DNA from: an uncultured Subdoligranulum sp.
Lineage (GTDB): Bacteria > Bacillota > Clostridia > Oscillospirales > Ruminococcaceae
Reading direction: 5' to 3'
DNA: 64,000 nt
Assembly (NCBI GenBank): GCA_900545545.1
Contig: UQZO01000012.1
Span: forward strand, 1-64,000
Below the pieces are notes generated by a model that worked only from the letters and a program-made list of their open reading frames with translations, did not search any database and was not told the DNA's origin. How positions within the stretch are numbered: the stretch's first letter is position 1; every line of letters starts with the position of its first letter. Shown in pieces: positions 19,543 through 28,865 of the stretch. The position numbers and the translations under genes were made by a program.

Positions 19543-21165
19543 ATGGAGAAAAAATCGACCGGGCACACCGTATATCAGCAGATCCGGCGGGTGTCGGTGC
19601 TGGGCATTCTGGTGGCCATGGTCCTGGCCACCGGGGCCGGGCTGTCGCTGAACCTCCTGCAGGAGCGGCGCATCCGGGACGATACCCTGACCACCGCCGT
19701 GCAGGCGGTTTCCCACACGCTGACCATCACCAACGCCGATGATGTGGAACTCGTGATGGAATATGTGGACCGGACGGTGCACGGCATTTCCGGCATCGAC
19801 CTGTTTGCCGTCTATGATACCGACGGCACCCCGGTCTATTTCTGCGACATCACCGAATCCGGGGATGACGCCTCCACACTGGAAACGCTGGACAGCGCCC
19901 TGATGGAGCGGCTGGCCGCCAACGATCAGGCCCTGCTGGACAATGCCCAGGCCCCCAAGGGATCCGACCACTGTGCCTACGCCGCGGTGCACCGCCCCGA
20001 CGGCAGCATCAAGGGCTATGTAATGGCCGGGCTGTACATCCGCTCCATCCGCGACACCGGCATGCGCACCCTGGGCATTTATATACTCATTGGTATGGCC
20101 GCCCTGAGTGTGGGTTCGCTTTTGAGTCTGCGGCTGGCCCAGCGCATCAAGAGCGATCTGCTGGGCTATGAGCCCGATGCCTTCCGCGACCTGTTTCTGC
20201 GCCGGATGGAACTGCTGGACGCACTGGACGAGGGGCTGCTGGCCATCGACCGGGAGGAGCACATCATCTACATCAACCGGGCCGCCGCCGAGATGCTTTC
20301 CTTTGACAAGGAAGCGGTTATCGGCAAGCCGCTGTCCCAAGTGTACCCCCAGTCCACCATTCCCCGGGTCCTGGACACCGAACAGCCGGAATACAACATC
20401 AGTCTGGAATCGCTGCACCACGTGCGGATCCTCTCGGACCGTATGCCGGTGCGCCGGGACGGGCAGATCGTAGGCGCGGTGGCGATTTTCCGCAACCGTA
20501 CCGAGGTGGCCAACCTGGCCCGGGAGCTGACCGGCGTACAGCACATCGTGGAGGCCATGCGCGCCTACACCCACGAGTTCATGAACAAGCTGCACGTGAT
20601 CCTGGGCCTTTTGCAGCTGGGCGAAGCCAAACAGGCCGAGGATTATGTTTTGCAGCTGACCCAGACCCGGGCTCTGTCGGTAGGGCGGATTTCTCAAAGC
20701 ATTGCCGATCCCTCAGTGGCGGCGCTGCTCATCGGCAAAAGCTGCCGCGCCGCCGAACTGGGCGTGCGGCTGACCCTGGACCCCGAGAGCCATCTGAGCG
20801 CCGACACCCATTTTCTGCCCGCTTCGGGCATGATCACGATTCTGGGCAACCTGATTGAAAATGCCTTCGACGCCTTCGGCAACGCGCCTTCGGATACGCT
20901 GCACGAGATCGGTATTTCGGTGCGGGAGAGCGAGCACGGGCTGATCCTCAGCGTGGACGACAACGCCTGCGGCATGCCGGAGGAAGTGCGCGAGCATATT
21001 TTTGAGCGGGGCAGTACCTCCAAGGGCGAGGGCCACGGCACCGGGCTGTTCCTGGTCAAGAGCATTGTGGACACCTACGGCGGCGAGATCCGGGTGGAAT
21101 CCACCCAGGGCGTGGGCAGTTCCTTTATCATTACCTTCCGTCCGCCCCAGGCGGCGGACACCTGA
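19543..21165 (+). CDS. CitA/DcuS-family sensor histidine kinase
   Basis: A 540-residue membrane sensor. Helix 1 is at about residues 18-38, an extracytoplasmic PAS-like sensor at 40-170 (with the pattern ISGIDLFAVYDTDGTPVYFC), helix 2 at about 176-198, a cytoplasmic PAS domain at 215-325, then the kinase core. The phosphoacceptor His is in YTHEFMNKLHVILGLL, and the ATP site shows NLIENAFDAF and GTGLFLVKSIV. ATG at MEKKSTGHTV is chosen: GGAAG lies just upstream. This family usually senses C4-dicarboxylates or citrate and controls a transporter, but none adjoins. The response regulator gene follows 14 bases later. Confidence 0.88.
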   Translation: MEKKSTGHTVYQQIRRVSVLGILVAMVLATGAGLSLNLLQERRIRDDTLTTAVQAVSHTLTITNADDVELVMEYVDRTVHGISGIDLFAVYDTDGTPVYFCDITESGDDASTLETLDSALMERLAANDQALLDNAQAPKGSDHCAYAAVHRPDGSIKGYVMAGLYIRSIRDTGMRTLGIYILIGMAALSVGSLLSLRLAQRIKSDLLGYEPDAFRDLFLRRMELLDALDEGLLAIDREEHIIYINRAAAEMLSFDKEAVIGKPLSQVYPQSTIPRVLDTEQPEYNISLESLHHVRILSDRMPVRRDGQIVGAVAIFRNRTEVANLARELTGVQHIVEAMRAYTHEFMNKLHVILGLLQLGEAKQAEDYVLQLTQTRALSVGRISQSIADPSVAALLIGKSCRAAELGVRLTLDPESHLSADTHFLPASGMITILGNLIENAFDAFGNAPSDTLHEIGISVRESEHGLILSVDDNACGMPEEVREHIFERGSTSKGEGHGTGLFLVKSIVDTYGGEIRVESTQGVGSSFIITFRPPQAADT

Positions 21166-21179
21166 GAAAGAGGCGAACC

Positions 21180-21845
21180 ATGTATACCGTTGTCATTGTG
21201 GAAGATGATCCCATGATCACCGAGCTGAACCGCCGGTATGCCGAGAAGGACGGCCGGTTCACGGTGGCCCAGACCTTCAGCCAGCCGCGGCGGGCGCTGG
21301 ACTGGCTGCGCCACAACCCCGCCGACCTGGTGATCCTGGACTTTTACATGCCCCAGATGAACGGGCTGGAGTTTTTGCGGGCGGTGCGGGCCGCCGGGGT
21401 GGAATCCGACGTGATCATGATCACCGCCGCCAACGACGCCGCCACCGTGGAAGCCCTGACCCGCCTGGGCGTGGTGGATTATCTGGTCAAGCCCTTTGCC
21501 TACGAGCGGTTCTGCCGGGCGCTGGACGCCTTCTGCCGCCGCCGCAGCGCCATGCGGGGCAGCCTGGACCAGAACGCCCTGGACAACCTGCTGCATACCG
21601 CGCCCCCGGCCCCGGCCGCGCTGCCCAAGGGCATGCAGGTCCAGACCCAGGAGAAGGTATTGGCCTGCATGCGCGCCAACCCCACCCATGCCTACACCTG
21701 CGAGGAGATCGCCGCGGCGTCGGGGCTTTCGGTGGTGACGGTGCGGCGCTACATGGGGCATCTGGCCCAGGAGGGCCAGGTAACCGGCGATATGAACTAC
21801 AGCACCGGCGGACGGCCCTGCCTTGTCTACCGGCTGATGCTGTGA
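21180..21845 (+). CDS. CitB/DcuR-family response regulator
   Basis: A 221-residue regulator. The receiver domain (about 1-120) has the acidic pocket VEDD, the phosphoacceptor Asp in LVILDFYMPQMNG and the switch Lys in DYLVKPFAYERF. The C-terminal part has the winged/helix-turn-helix unit of this family (TCEEIAAASGLSVVTVRRYMG). It is co-transcribed with the kinase upstream. Targets are not indicated; the gene that follows has its own promoter. Confidence 0.88.
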   Translation: MYTVVIVEDDPMITELNRRYAEKDGRFTVAQTFSQPRRALDWLRHNPADLVILDFYMPQMNGLEFLRAVRAAGVESDVIMITAANDAATVEALTRLGVVDYLVKPFAYERFCRALDAFCRRRSAMRGSLDQNALDNLLHTAPPAPAALPKGMQVQTQEKVLACMRANPTHAYTCEEIAAASGLSVVTVRRYMGHLAQEGQVTGDMNYSTGGRPCLVYRLML

Positions 21846-21859
21846 ATTTTTGCCCAAAG

Positions 21860-21896
21860 AACTGCCGCCCCCTGCAGGGGGCGGCAGTTGACTTTT
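21860..21896 (+). terminator. Terminator after the two-component pair
   Basis: 13-bp stem AACTGCCGCCCCC/GGGGGCGGCAGTT with TGCA loop, followed by a short T run that overlaps the next promoter. Confidence 0.8.
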
Positions 21897-21916
21897 GCCG
21901 GAAAAAGCGATACAAT
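21888..21916 (+). promoter_or_regulatory. Promoter of the GtrA-like gene
   Basis: TTGACT (21888-21893), 17-base spacer, TACAAT (21911-21916). It begins inside the right arm of the preceding terminator. Confidence 0.65.
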
Positions 21917-22008
21917 AACTGTTGTACGTTGTTTTTTAAATCGTCGGGGCCGGGTTCTGCCGTTGCGGGACCTGCCCCGCGTTGTGTTGTGGGAAAGGAT
22001 GTAAAATC

Positions 22009-22419
22009 ATGAGTTCTGCCAAAGCTGCGGCGGTTCGCTCCTTCGGCAAGTTTTCCGCTTCGTCGCTGTCTTCCAGCATCGTGGACCTGGCGGCCTTTTC
22101 GGTGCTGTGCACGGTGCTGCGCCCTTACCTGCGCGAAAGTCTTGCCATCGTGGCCGCCACCATTCTGGCCCGGGTGCTTTCTTCGCTGTGCAACTACCTT
22201 TTGAACTATTTTCTGGTGTTCCACAGCCACACCGCCCATGGAAAGTCCGCCAGCCTGTACACCGTCATTACGGTGCTGAAAACGCTGGCCAGCGCCCTGC
22301 TGGTGGCGGGCCTGGCCGGGCTGCTGCCCGCCGGGACGCCGGAACTGGCCGCCAAGATCCCGGTGGATGTGGCGCTGTTCTTTGCCAACTACCTGCTGCA
22401 GAAAGCTTTTGTCTACTGA
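22009..22419 (+). CDS. GtrA-like small membrane protein
   Basis: A 136-residue protein with four membrane helices of the GtrA/DPMS family. The typical first helix (FGKFSASSLSSSIVDLAAFS) and the NYLLNYFLVF motif of helix 2-3 are present. Members help flip or present polyprenyl-linked sugars in teichoic acid, O-antigen or glycan modification. AAAGGA lies 10 bases before the ATG. No glycosyltransferase partner is next to it, so its substrate is open. Confidence 0.82.
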   Translation: MSSAKAAAVRSFGKFSASSLSSSIVDLAAFSVLCTVLRPYLRESLAIVAATILARVLSSLCNYLLNYFLVFHSHTAHGKSASLYTVITVLKTLASALLVAGLAGLLPAGTPELAAKIPVDVALFFANYLLQKAFVY

Positions 22420-22430
22420 TGAAACGACCG

Positions 22431-22470
22431 AAAAAGGGACGCAGATTCTGAGGATCTGCGTCCCTTTTTT
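22431..22470. terminator. Bidirectional terminator between the GtrA gene and the large surface protein gene
   Basis: Perfect arms AAAAAGGGACGCAGAT and ATCTGCGTCCCTTTTTT, 7-base loop; works for both converging genes. Confidence 0.92.
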
Positions 22471-22489
22471 CTAGCCTTTTACGTGTAGA

Positions 22490-25400
22490 TCAACGCTCGT
22501 TGCGGCGTTTACGCTTGCAAAGCGCCAGACCACACAGTGCTGCGGCACTGGCAAACATCACCACAGCCCACAGCATGGGATGGCTTTCATCACCGGTCTG
22601 GGCAATGGTGGAAGCGCCCGCAGCGGTCTTGCTGCCGGACTTGGGCTCATACACGCCCTCCACATTGCCGTAACCGGAAAGCTGCTTCACCGATTCCAGA
22701 TAACCGCAATGGTCGCAGCGATAGCCCGCATCGGTAGCGGTCCAGTCGTGGTAACCGCAGGCCGGGCAGGTGTAGTACGGGGTGCTGCCCGACGGTGCCG
22801 GGGTCGCCGAAGGCGCTGCGGAGGATGCCGTGCTGCCCTGGTCACCCGAAGCGCCGCCCGACGTCTTTTCGCTGACCTTCCAGCTCAGCGTGATGGGCGA
22901 AAGACTGGTCACGGTAAAGCGAATCCCTTCCGCTGTCTTTGTCACAGCGGGAGTTTCCACCTGGCCGGGCGTCTTGCCGTTCATGGCCACCGTGAACATA
23001 TGGGTCACGGCGAAATCGTAATCAGAAGCATTCGTTCCCTCGGGGTAGGGCAGCGTAACGGTCAGGCCTTCCTCCGGGAAGTTGTCCGGTGTAGCCTCCG
23101 CCCAGGTAGAACCGCCGTCGGTGCTGACAAACAGCTTCACATCGTGGAGTTCGGTATTCTCCGGGGTGGTTCCGGGCAACTGCCGGCTGGCCACCTTATA
23201 CATGGTATCAAAGATCTCGGTCTCGGTTTCCAGGCCCGCCGCAATCAGGGATTCCGGCACTTCTTCCACGCCGGGGGTGGCTTCCAGGCGGTACTGTTCG
23301 TCACTGCCCGGCAGCACAGCAGCTTCGTTGATGGTCAGCTCCACCGCATCAATGAACGCCACTTCGTAGTTTTTCGCAGCATCCAGCGCTTCGATGGCCT
23401 GTTTCATGGCATCTGCGTTGGCCAGGCGCACAGGGTGCACACCCGGCTCCGCCTTTTCAGGCAGGCCGGTGATGACCGGCTGTACGCCGGGTACCAGGCT
23501 TTCGCCTTCCACCACGCCGTAGTACTCCACACTGGCCGCAGGCAGCGGGTCACCCACCGTGATGCGGTTGGAGGTCAGCTGCAGGCGCACCACCACGGGG
23601 CGCTTGGCGATGCTTACCGGCACCGCCACGGAAGCGGTGGCGTAGTTCTGGGTATCGTCGGGGGTAAAGGTCAACGTGACCGTGTAGTCCCCCACGCTCT
23701 TGACTTCGGGCGTCCCTTCAGCAAAGGCCCAGGTACCGCCCACATTGGTGCTCTTCTGCAGGTCTTCCAGTGCCAGGGTCCGGCCGTCATACATTTTGCT
23801 CAGGCCTTCCACCTGAATCTGCGGCACCTCTTTTTCGGCCAGCGTAAAGTTCGCGCTGCCGTTCAGGGCCTCGGTGGTATAGTTGGTCTCCTCGGCAGCC
23901 GGGGTGAACACCCAGTACAGCGTGACGATGTCCTGCGCCTTGCCGGCAAAGCGGAAAGCGGCATCCACCGGCTGGGTATGGGCTTCGTCCTGGTACCAGG
24001 TCAGCGTGCCGTTCACCTTCTCGCTGGCGACGCCGTTGGCCGTATCGGCTGCATTGACGGTGTCCATGCCATTGCCGATGCGGACCTGCTGGTCTGCCAC
24101 CGTGTAGCGGAACGCCGCCGGGGTGATGGCCGCCGTTGCGGACTGCGGGATCGTAACGTTATAATCCTGCGCCCCCACGATCTGGGCAGCGCCGGTATTG
24201 ATGCGGACGGTGCGCGCTTCGCCGACGTTCGGCTCGTCAAAGGTGCCCGTCAGGCCGGAGATGGTAATGGTATCCCCTGCCACACCGGTTTCCACCGTGG
24301 CACTGACCACAGCATCGGTGGTGGCATCATAGACCTTGTCGGCCACTGTCACAACCGCTTCCACCGCCTTTTGGGCAATGGTGTAGGTCGTGGAAACAGT
24401 GCCGGTGTAGTTGCCGGTGCCGGTCACCGTTACCGTAACGGTACCGGCATGTACCGCTTCGCCGTCGAAGGCAACGGTGTAGTCCCCCGCCTGCAGCGAT
24501 GCGCCCTCGAGGGTAACCGCCGTCACTTCGGGTTTCTGCGCCTGGCCGTTGTAGGTAAACACCGTTTCGCTGAGAGTGACTTCTGCACCGGCAAGATCCC
24601 TGGCGGCGACCGTGACGGTCAGCTCTTTTTCCAGCGGGTTATAGTTGCCGTCGCCGCTGAAGGTGGCGGCAAAGCTCTTGCTGCCCGCATCGCCCACAGA
24701 CTGTGCCGGGTCATTCCAGGTCCAGCCCTCCGGCAGCTGCACATCCGCCAGGGTGTCGCCGTAGGTAGCGGTCAGGCCCGTGGGGGTTTCGGGGTCGGGA
24801 TCGGCCTTGGCAATGGTGACCGTACCGATCTGCGTGGTGCCGATGTTTTCATGGTTTTCGTCACCGATCACGATATACCAGACCTCATAGGTACCGGCAT
24901 CGGTGGCGGTGGGCAGGGCCAGCTGATAAGGGCCCTCTTTCTCGATGGCATACTGCATCTGGCCGCCTTCGGCTGCACCGGCGGTAACCAGCGTCTGGGG
25001 TTCGCCGTTGTAGGTCAGGTCCTGCACAAGCTGCGGTTCCTCGGCGACGGCAGCCAGCACCTTGGTGATGGTGACCTGTACGGTCATCTCCACCGGCGCA
25101 TACTGCTTGTCATCGTCGGGGGTAAAGAGCACGGTATAGCTGCCGGACTCCGGCACATTCACGGGGGCCTCGTCCTTCCAGCTCCAGGTACCGGGCACGC
25201 TCATGGTGCCGCTGATCTCGCTGGCAGCCACAGCCTTGCCGTCGTAAGGATGGGTAATGGGGTCGACCGTACCGGTGGGGACCTCCCGGGCCGTCATGGT
25301 CAGTACGATCTGCACGGTGGCATCGGCATAGTTTTCCGAGCCGATCTTCACCGTCAGGGTGGCGGTATCTTCCGCCGCACCGGCACCCGTCAGGGTATAC

Positions 25401-28400
25401 CGCACGGTGCCGTCCTCCGCCACGGACCAGTCGCTTACCAGGCCCTTGGCATCGGTCTTTGCATCCGCCGTATACTGCAGGGCACCGGCATCCCCGGGCA
25501 TCCGGCCCGCCACAGACAGGGTCTGCTCGCCGGTCAGGGTATAGCGATGCTGCGCGTTCATGGTTTCCAGCGCGGGGGCGGCAGCCTTGGCCACCGTTAC
25601 CTCCAGGGACTGGGGTTCGCTGTCCGTATGGTTTCCGTCGCCTTCCACCTTATACCAGACGGTATAGGTGCCGGCCTGGGTGGCCGTGGGCAGTTCCGCC
25701 GTAAAGGGACCGTCGGCACTCAGGCTGTACACCAGCGTGCCGCCTTCGGCTTCGCCGGGCTGCACCAGTACCAGGGCACCGCCGTTGTAGGTGAGTTTGC
25801 TTTCGGCCACAGGTTTGGCCGTCACACCGGCTTGCGCCGCACCGATGGAAACCGTTACCGGCACATTGTCCGCCACAGCGTCCAACGTGTAGCAATCGGC
25901 TTTTTCGCCGGTGAGCGCCAGGCCTTCCAGCTTGATGCGGTCATAGTCGCCCGCCTCGGTGCCGGGCAGCGTGCCCTTGACCTTGCTCAGGTCCACTGCG
26001 ACACCGTCATCCGCCACCACGCCGTCCAGCGTAACGCCGGTCACCACAACATCGGCGGTGCCGTCGTAGGGTTTATCCTGGGCGGTGGCTGCGGTGACGG
26101 TCAGTGCCTTGGCCTGCGCCGTGGTATCGGCCGTAGCCGTGGCGGGCGCGTATTGGCCGTCGCTTTCCTTGGTGGCGGTGACGGTGATGGGGCCTACGCC
26201 GGTCACCGTCAGGGTGCCGTTGTCCTGAATCTGGGCCGCGCCGGTGACAATCCACTGCACCGCACCGGTCCCGCTGCCGCCTTGGGCCGTCAGGGCGATG
26301 GTATCGCCGAAGGTGACGGTTTCGGGCAGGCCGACCACCGTCAGCGCATCCTGCGCCGGCAGCGGCGGAACATTGGAATAGGTATTATCGTAGTAATAGA
26401 CGATGGGAACTTCTTTCGTACGTATCGGCATCGCGGTCATATCTTCGCGCACAAACTGGCGCCAGACCACATCCTCGTTGGAAAGGCCGTGGTTCAGCTT
26501 GTAGGTCACTTCGCCGGAATAGAACTCATCGCGCGTTCTGCTTTCGGCGCCGCTGCCACCGTTGCCGATGCCGGTACCGGCAGCGGTATCCATATAGTAG
26601 CAGTTTTCCACCGTGCCGGAGCTGAGATTGCGGCCCACAATGCCGCCGGCGTTCGGGGCGCTGCCCGTCACCACGCCGGTGCTGTAGCAGTCACGGACGG
26701 TGCCGTAGTTGGCACCGCTGATACCGCCCGCCGCGGTGTTGCCCTGGATGGTGCCGGAGTTGTCGCAGTTTTCCACCGTACCGCTGTAGATGACACCGCA
26801 GATGCCGCCTGCACCGGAATTGTTGTTGGTGATTTCTGCACGATTGCTGCACAGGCGGATGGTACCGCCGGTGAGGGATGCGCAGATACCGGCTGCCGCC
26901 ATGTCGGTGCTCTTCACCCAGCCATGGACGGTCACCCGCTCCACGATACCGCCGGCGCCCACGGTGCCGAACAAGGCACCCTCGTCCTGCGTGTCGACGT
27001 TGAGCTCATAGATAAAGTTGTCCTGGCCGTCAAAATGGCCGGTATACTCGGTATCCACGCCGATGGGGGTCCATTCCCGCTTGTTCAGGTGGATGGTGCC
27101 GGTAAGTACCGCATCCGCTGCCGCATCCTGCGCGTCGAAGTCCGCATGGGTCGTATCGCCGTTGACCAGCGCCGCAAACCAGAACAGGTTGCCGGCGTTG
27201 CTGAGCTGATAGACACCGTTTACCTCGGTAGCCGGCTGATACTCGCCGCAGGCGCAGAAGCCCTCCTCCGTAAAGGTATGGGTATGCACATAGCTGGGGT
27301 CATAGTCGTCGGCCGACAGCGTCAGGGGACCGTCGCCGTAAAGATTCAAGGTGTTGGGGTCGTAGGTATATTGAATGGTGCCGCTCTTCACGGTGGCCGT
27401 GTAGCCCTGCTCCACGCTGCCCGTTGCACCGGCCATGAACAGCTGATCGGGGTAGCCGATGGTGCCGCTGTCGCAGTTGGTTACGTCCACCAGATAATTC
27501 AGGCCGTCCACGGGAACGATGTTCCACATATGCAGGCCCGCCCCGGTGCCGCCGTCCATCAGGCCGGTAACGGTGTAGCAATTGATGCCCGACATATCGC
27601 ACAGATACTGGAACGCCTTGGAATAGCCTTCGCAGACCACGTTGGTGCTGGCATCCCCGTCAAACACATAGACCAGCTGCCAGGGATCGCCGTAGGAGGC
27701 GCCGCCATTGGCCGCATCGGTATTGTAGGAGGTGCTTGCGCAGATGGCGTCCCTGTAGGCCACCAGTTTCTCGTAGTCGGATTTGCCCGCATTATCCGCC
27801 ACGATCTGCCCGGCGTTTTCCATGGCATCTTGCGCAGACTGAATCCGGGCGGAATCGAAATCATAGACGGAGGCGCCCACCTTGCGGTAATCCTCCGCCA
27901 CGACCATATTGATCTTTAAGCCCGACACTGCTACACCGTCCCGGGCCGGGGTCTGGGTGTAACCATACCTGTAACTGAGCGCCGTCCCCGCCTCACTTTG
28001 GAAGGTCTTGTCAAACCAGTACAGGTCCGCAGGGCAGTCGACCAGCAGGCAGTTCAGAATTTTACTGAGGTCGATGGTCTGCCCCATTTTGTCCCCAACC
28101 GCCTGGCCGAGGTTGGCATCCTCCCAGCCGGAAATGCCCAGTTCTGCAAAGGTCCAGCTGAGCTGAAGGTCTGTGGGGATTTCGTAGGCGCTGTTTGCCT
28201 CACCGGCAGCGGCGCGTTTGGCAAAGTCTTTGAGCGTATCATAGACGATCTTCTCGTGCTCATTCAGCACGCCCGCCGTCTCGCCCCAGTTGGCCAGGGG
28301 CGCAACGCCGGACTCCCCGTACAGAAGCTGCTGCAGATAGGTTTCGAACAGCTCGTCGTTGTCGGGGGCGTCCACATCCGACAAATCCGCCTGGATCTCA

Positions 28401-28630
28401 TCGGTATAGATATTCTGTTGTTGTTCGGAGGCAGAAGAATCCGGTGTTTTTGCCGGCGTTTCCTGCGGGGCAGCCGTTTCCGCTGTCGAAGCCGCAGAGA
28501 CGTCCGAGGATTCCGTCTGCTCGCTCTGTGTGGATGCTGCCGGGTTGACGGTGTCTTCCAGTGCATAGACCGGCATGGAGCCGCACAGGACCGACAACGC
28601 CAGCAGCGCGCTGAGCAATCGTTTTTTCAT
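22490..28630 (-). CDS. Large cell-surface protein: transglutaminase-like, GLUG and MBG-type repeats, wall anchor
   Basis: A 2046-residue secreted protein. Signal peptide at 1-23 (cleavage near VYA), Ser/Thr/Pro-rich spacer to about 75, and a transglutaminase-like domain with a plausible Cys333, His367, Asp382 triad (VVCEGYS, LHMWNIV, LVDVTNCD). GLUG-like glycine repeats follow (GGICGVIYSGTVENCDNSGT), then about 1000 residues of tandem MBG/YDG-type beta domains (TYNG, YDGT, TGNYTGTVSTTYTI). Near the end a CPAC...CDHC zinc ribbon (Cys1955, 1958, 1972, 1975) precedes an IAQTGD sortase-like motif, a hydrophobic helix and a KRKRR tail. Start at MKKRLLSALL, preceded by GGGGAAAG. Probably a wall-anchored adhesin or matrix-binding protein; whether the enzyme domain is active is untested. 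Confidence 0.85.
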   Translation of the reverse strand: MKKRLLSALLALSVLCGSMPVYALEDTVNPAASTQSEQTESSDVSAASTAETAAPQETPAKTPDSSASEQQQNIYTDEIQADLSDVDAPDNDELFETYLQQLLYGESGVAPLANWGETAGVLNEHEKIVYDTLKDFAKRAAAGEANSAYEIPTDLQLSWTFAELGISGWEDANLGQAVGDKMGQTIDLSKILNCLLVDCPADLYWFDKTFQSEAGTALSYRYGYTQTPARDGVAVSGLKINMVVAEDYRKVGASVYDFDSARIQSAQDAMENAGQIVADNAGKSDYEKLVAYRDAICASTSYNTDAANGGASYGDPWQLVYVFDGDASTNVVCEGYSKAFQYLCDMSGINCYTVTGLMDGGTGAGLHMWNIVPVDGLNYLVDVTNCDSGTIGYPDQLFMAGATGSVEQGYTATVKSGTIQYTYDPNTLNLYGDGPLTLSADDYDPSYVHTHTFTEEGFCACGEYQPATEVNGVYQLSNAGNLFWFAALVNGDTTHADFDAQDAAADAVLTGTIHLNKREWTPIGVDTEYTGHFDGQDNFIYELNVDTQDEGALFGTVGAGGIVERVTVHGWVKSTDMAAAGICASLTGGTIRLCSNRAEITNNNSGAGGICGVIYSGTVENCDNSGTIQGNTAAGGISGANYGTVRDCYSTGVVTGSAPNAGGIVGRNLSSGTVENCYYMDTAAGTGIGNGGSGAESRTRDEFYSGEVTYKLNHGLSNEDVVWRQFVREDMTAMPIRTKEVPIVYYYDNTYSNVPPLPAQDALTVVGLPETVTFGDTIALTAQGGSGTGAVQWIVTGAAQIQDNGTLTVTGVGPITVTATKESDGQYAPATATADTTAQAKALTVTAATAQDKPYDGTADVVVTGVTLDGVVADDGVAVDLSKVKGTLPGTEAGDYDRIKLEGLALTGEKADCYTLDAVADNVPVTVSIGAAQAGVTAKPVAESKLTYNGGALVLVQPGEAEGGTLVYSLSADGPFTAELPTATQAGTYTVWYKVEGDGNHTDSEPQSLEVTVAKAAAPALETMNAQHRYTLTGEQTLSVAGRMPGDAGALQYTADAKTDAKGLVSDWSVAEDGTVRYTLTGAGAAEDTATLTVKIGSENYADATVQIVLTMTAREVPTGTVDPITHPYDGKAVAASEISGTMSVPGTWSWKDEAPVNVPESGSYTVLFTPDDDKQYAPVEMTVQVTITKVLAAVAEEPQLVQDLTYNGEPQTLVTAGAAEGGQMQYAIEKEGPYQLALPTATDAGTYEVWYIVIGDENHENIGTTQIGTVTIAKADPDPETPTGLTATYGDTLADVQLPEGWTWNDPAQSVGDAGSKSFAATFSGDGNYNPLEKELTVTVAARDLAGAEVTLSETVFTYNGQAQKPEVTAVTLEGASLQAGDYTVAFDGEAVHAGTVTVTVTGTGNYTGTVSTTYTIAQKAVEAVVTVADKVYDATTDAVVSATVETGVAGDTITISGLTGTFDEPNVGEARTVRINTGAAQIVGAQDYNVTIPQSATAAITPAAFRYTVADQQVRIGNGMDTVNAADTANGVASEKVNGTLTWYQDEAHTQPVDAAFRFAGKAQDIVTLYWVFTPAAEETNYTTEALNGSANFTLAEKEVPQIQVEGLSKMYDGRTLALEDLQKSTNVGGTWAFAEGTPEVKSVGDYTVTLTFTPDDTQNYATASVAVPVSIAKRPVVVRLQLTSNRITVGDPLPAASVEYYGVVEGESLVPGVQPVITGLPEKAEPGVHPVRLANADAMKQAIEALDAAKNYEVAFIDAVELTINEAAVLPGSDEQYRLEATPGVEEVPESLIAAGLETETEIFDTMYKVASRQLPGTTPENTELHDVKLFVSTDGGSTWAEATPDNFPEEGLTVTLPYPEGTNASDYDFAVTHMFTVAMNGKTPGQVETPAVTKTAEGIRFTVTSLSPITLSWKVSEKTSGGASGDQGSTASSAAPSATPAPSGSTPYYTCPACGYHDWTATDAGYRCDHCGYLESVKQLSGYGNVEGVYEPKSGSKTAAGASTIAQTGDESHPMLWAVVMFASAAALCGLALCKRKRRNER

Positions 28631-28759
28631 GGTCTTTCCCCTTTTCTGCCCCGGCTGGAACGGCATTCTCCCCCGGCGGCATCGTTCTCGGCTGCTTTGC
28701 CCGCCCGGGCGGCAGGGTATTTGTCCCGGGCAACCGCAGACAAAGCATCGATTGGTATC

Positions 28760-28788
28760 ATTTTACCACGATTCAATTGATTTGTGAA
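28760..28788 (-). promoter_or_regulatory. Promoter of the large surface protein gene
   Basis: On the minus strand TTCACA, 17-base spacer, TAAAAT. This leaves a leader of about 120 bases before the ATG at 28630. Confidence 0.5.
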
Positions 28789-28821
28789 TGTACAGAATAC
28801 ACAGATTTTGCACTAAAAAAG

Positions 28822-28862
28822 TATTCCGATACATCTTTTTGGGATGTATCGGAATATTTTTT
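28822..28862 (-). terminator. Terminator of the sigma/anti-sigma operon
   Basis: 14-bp stem TATTCCGATACATC/GATGTATCGGAATA, with A and T runs on both sides; it lies just after the last gene of the operon when read on the minus strand. Confidence 0.9.
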
Positions 28863-28865
28863 CAT

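Noticed and set aside
22580..27919. Long plus-strand open frame opposite the large surface protein gene
   Set aside because: The minus-strand frame has a signal peptide, known repeat domains and an anchor; the plus-strand frame has none and arises from repetitive GC-rich codons.
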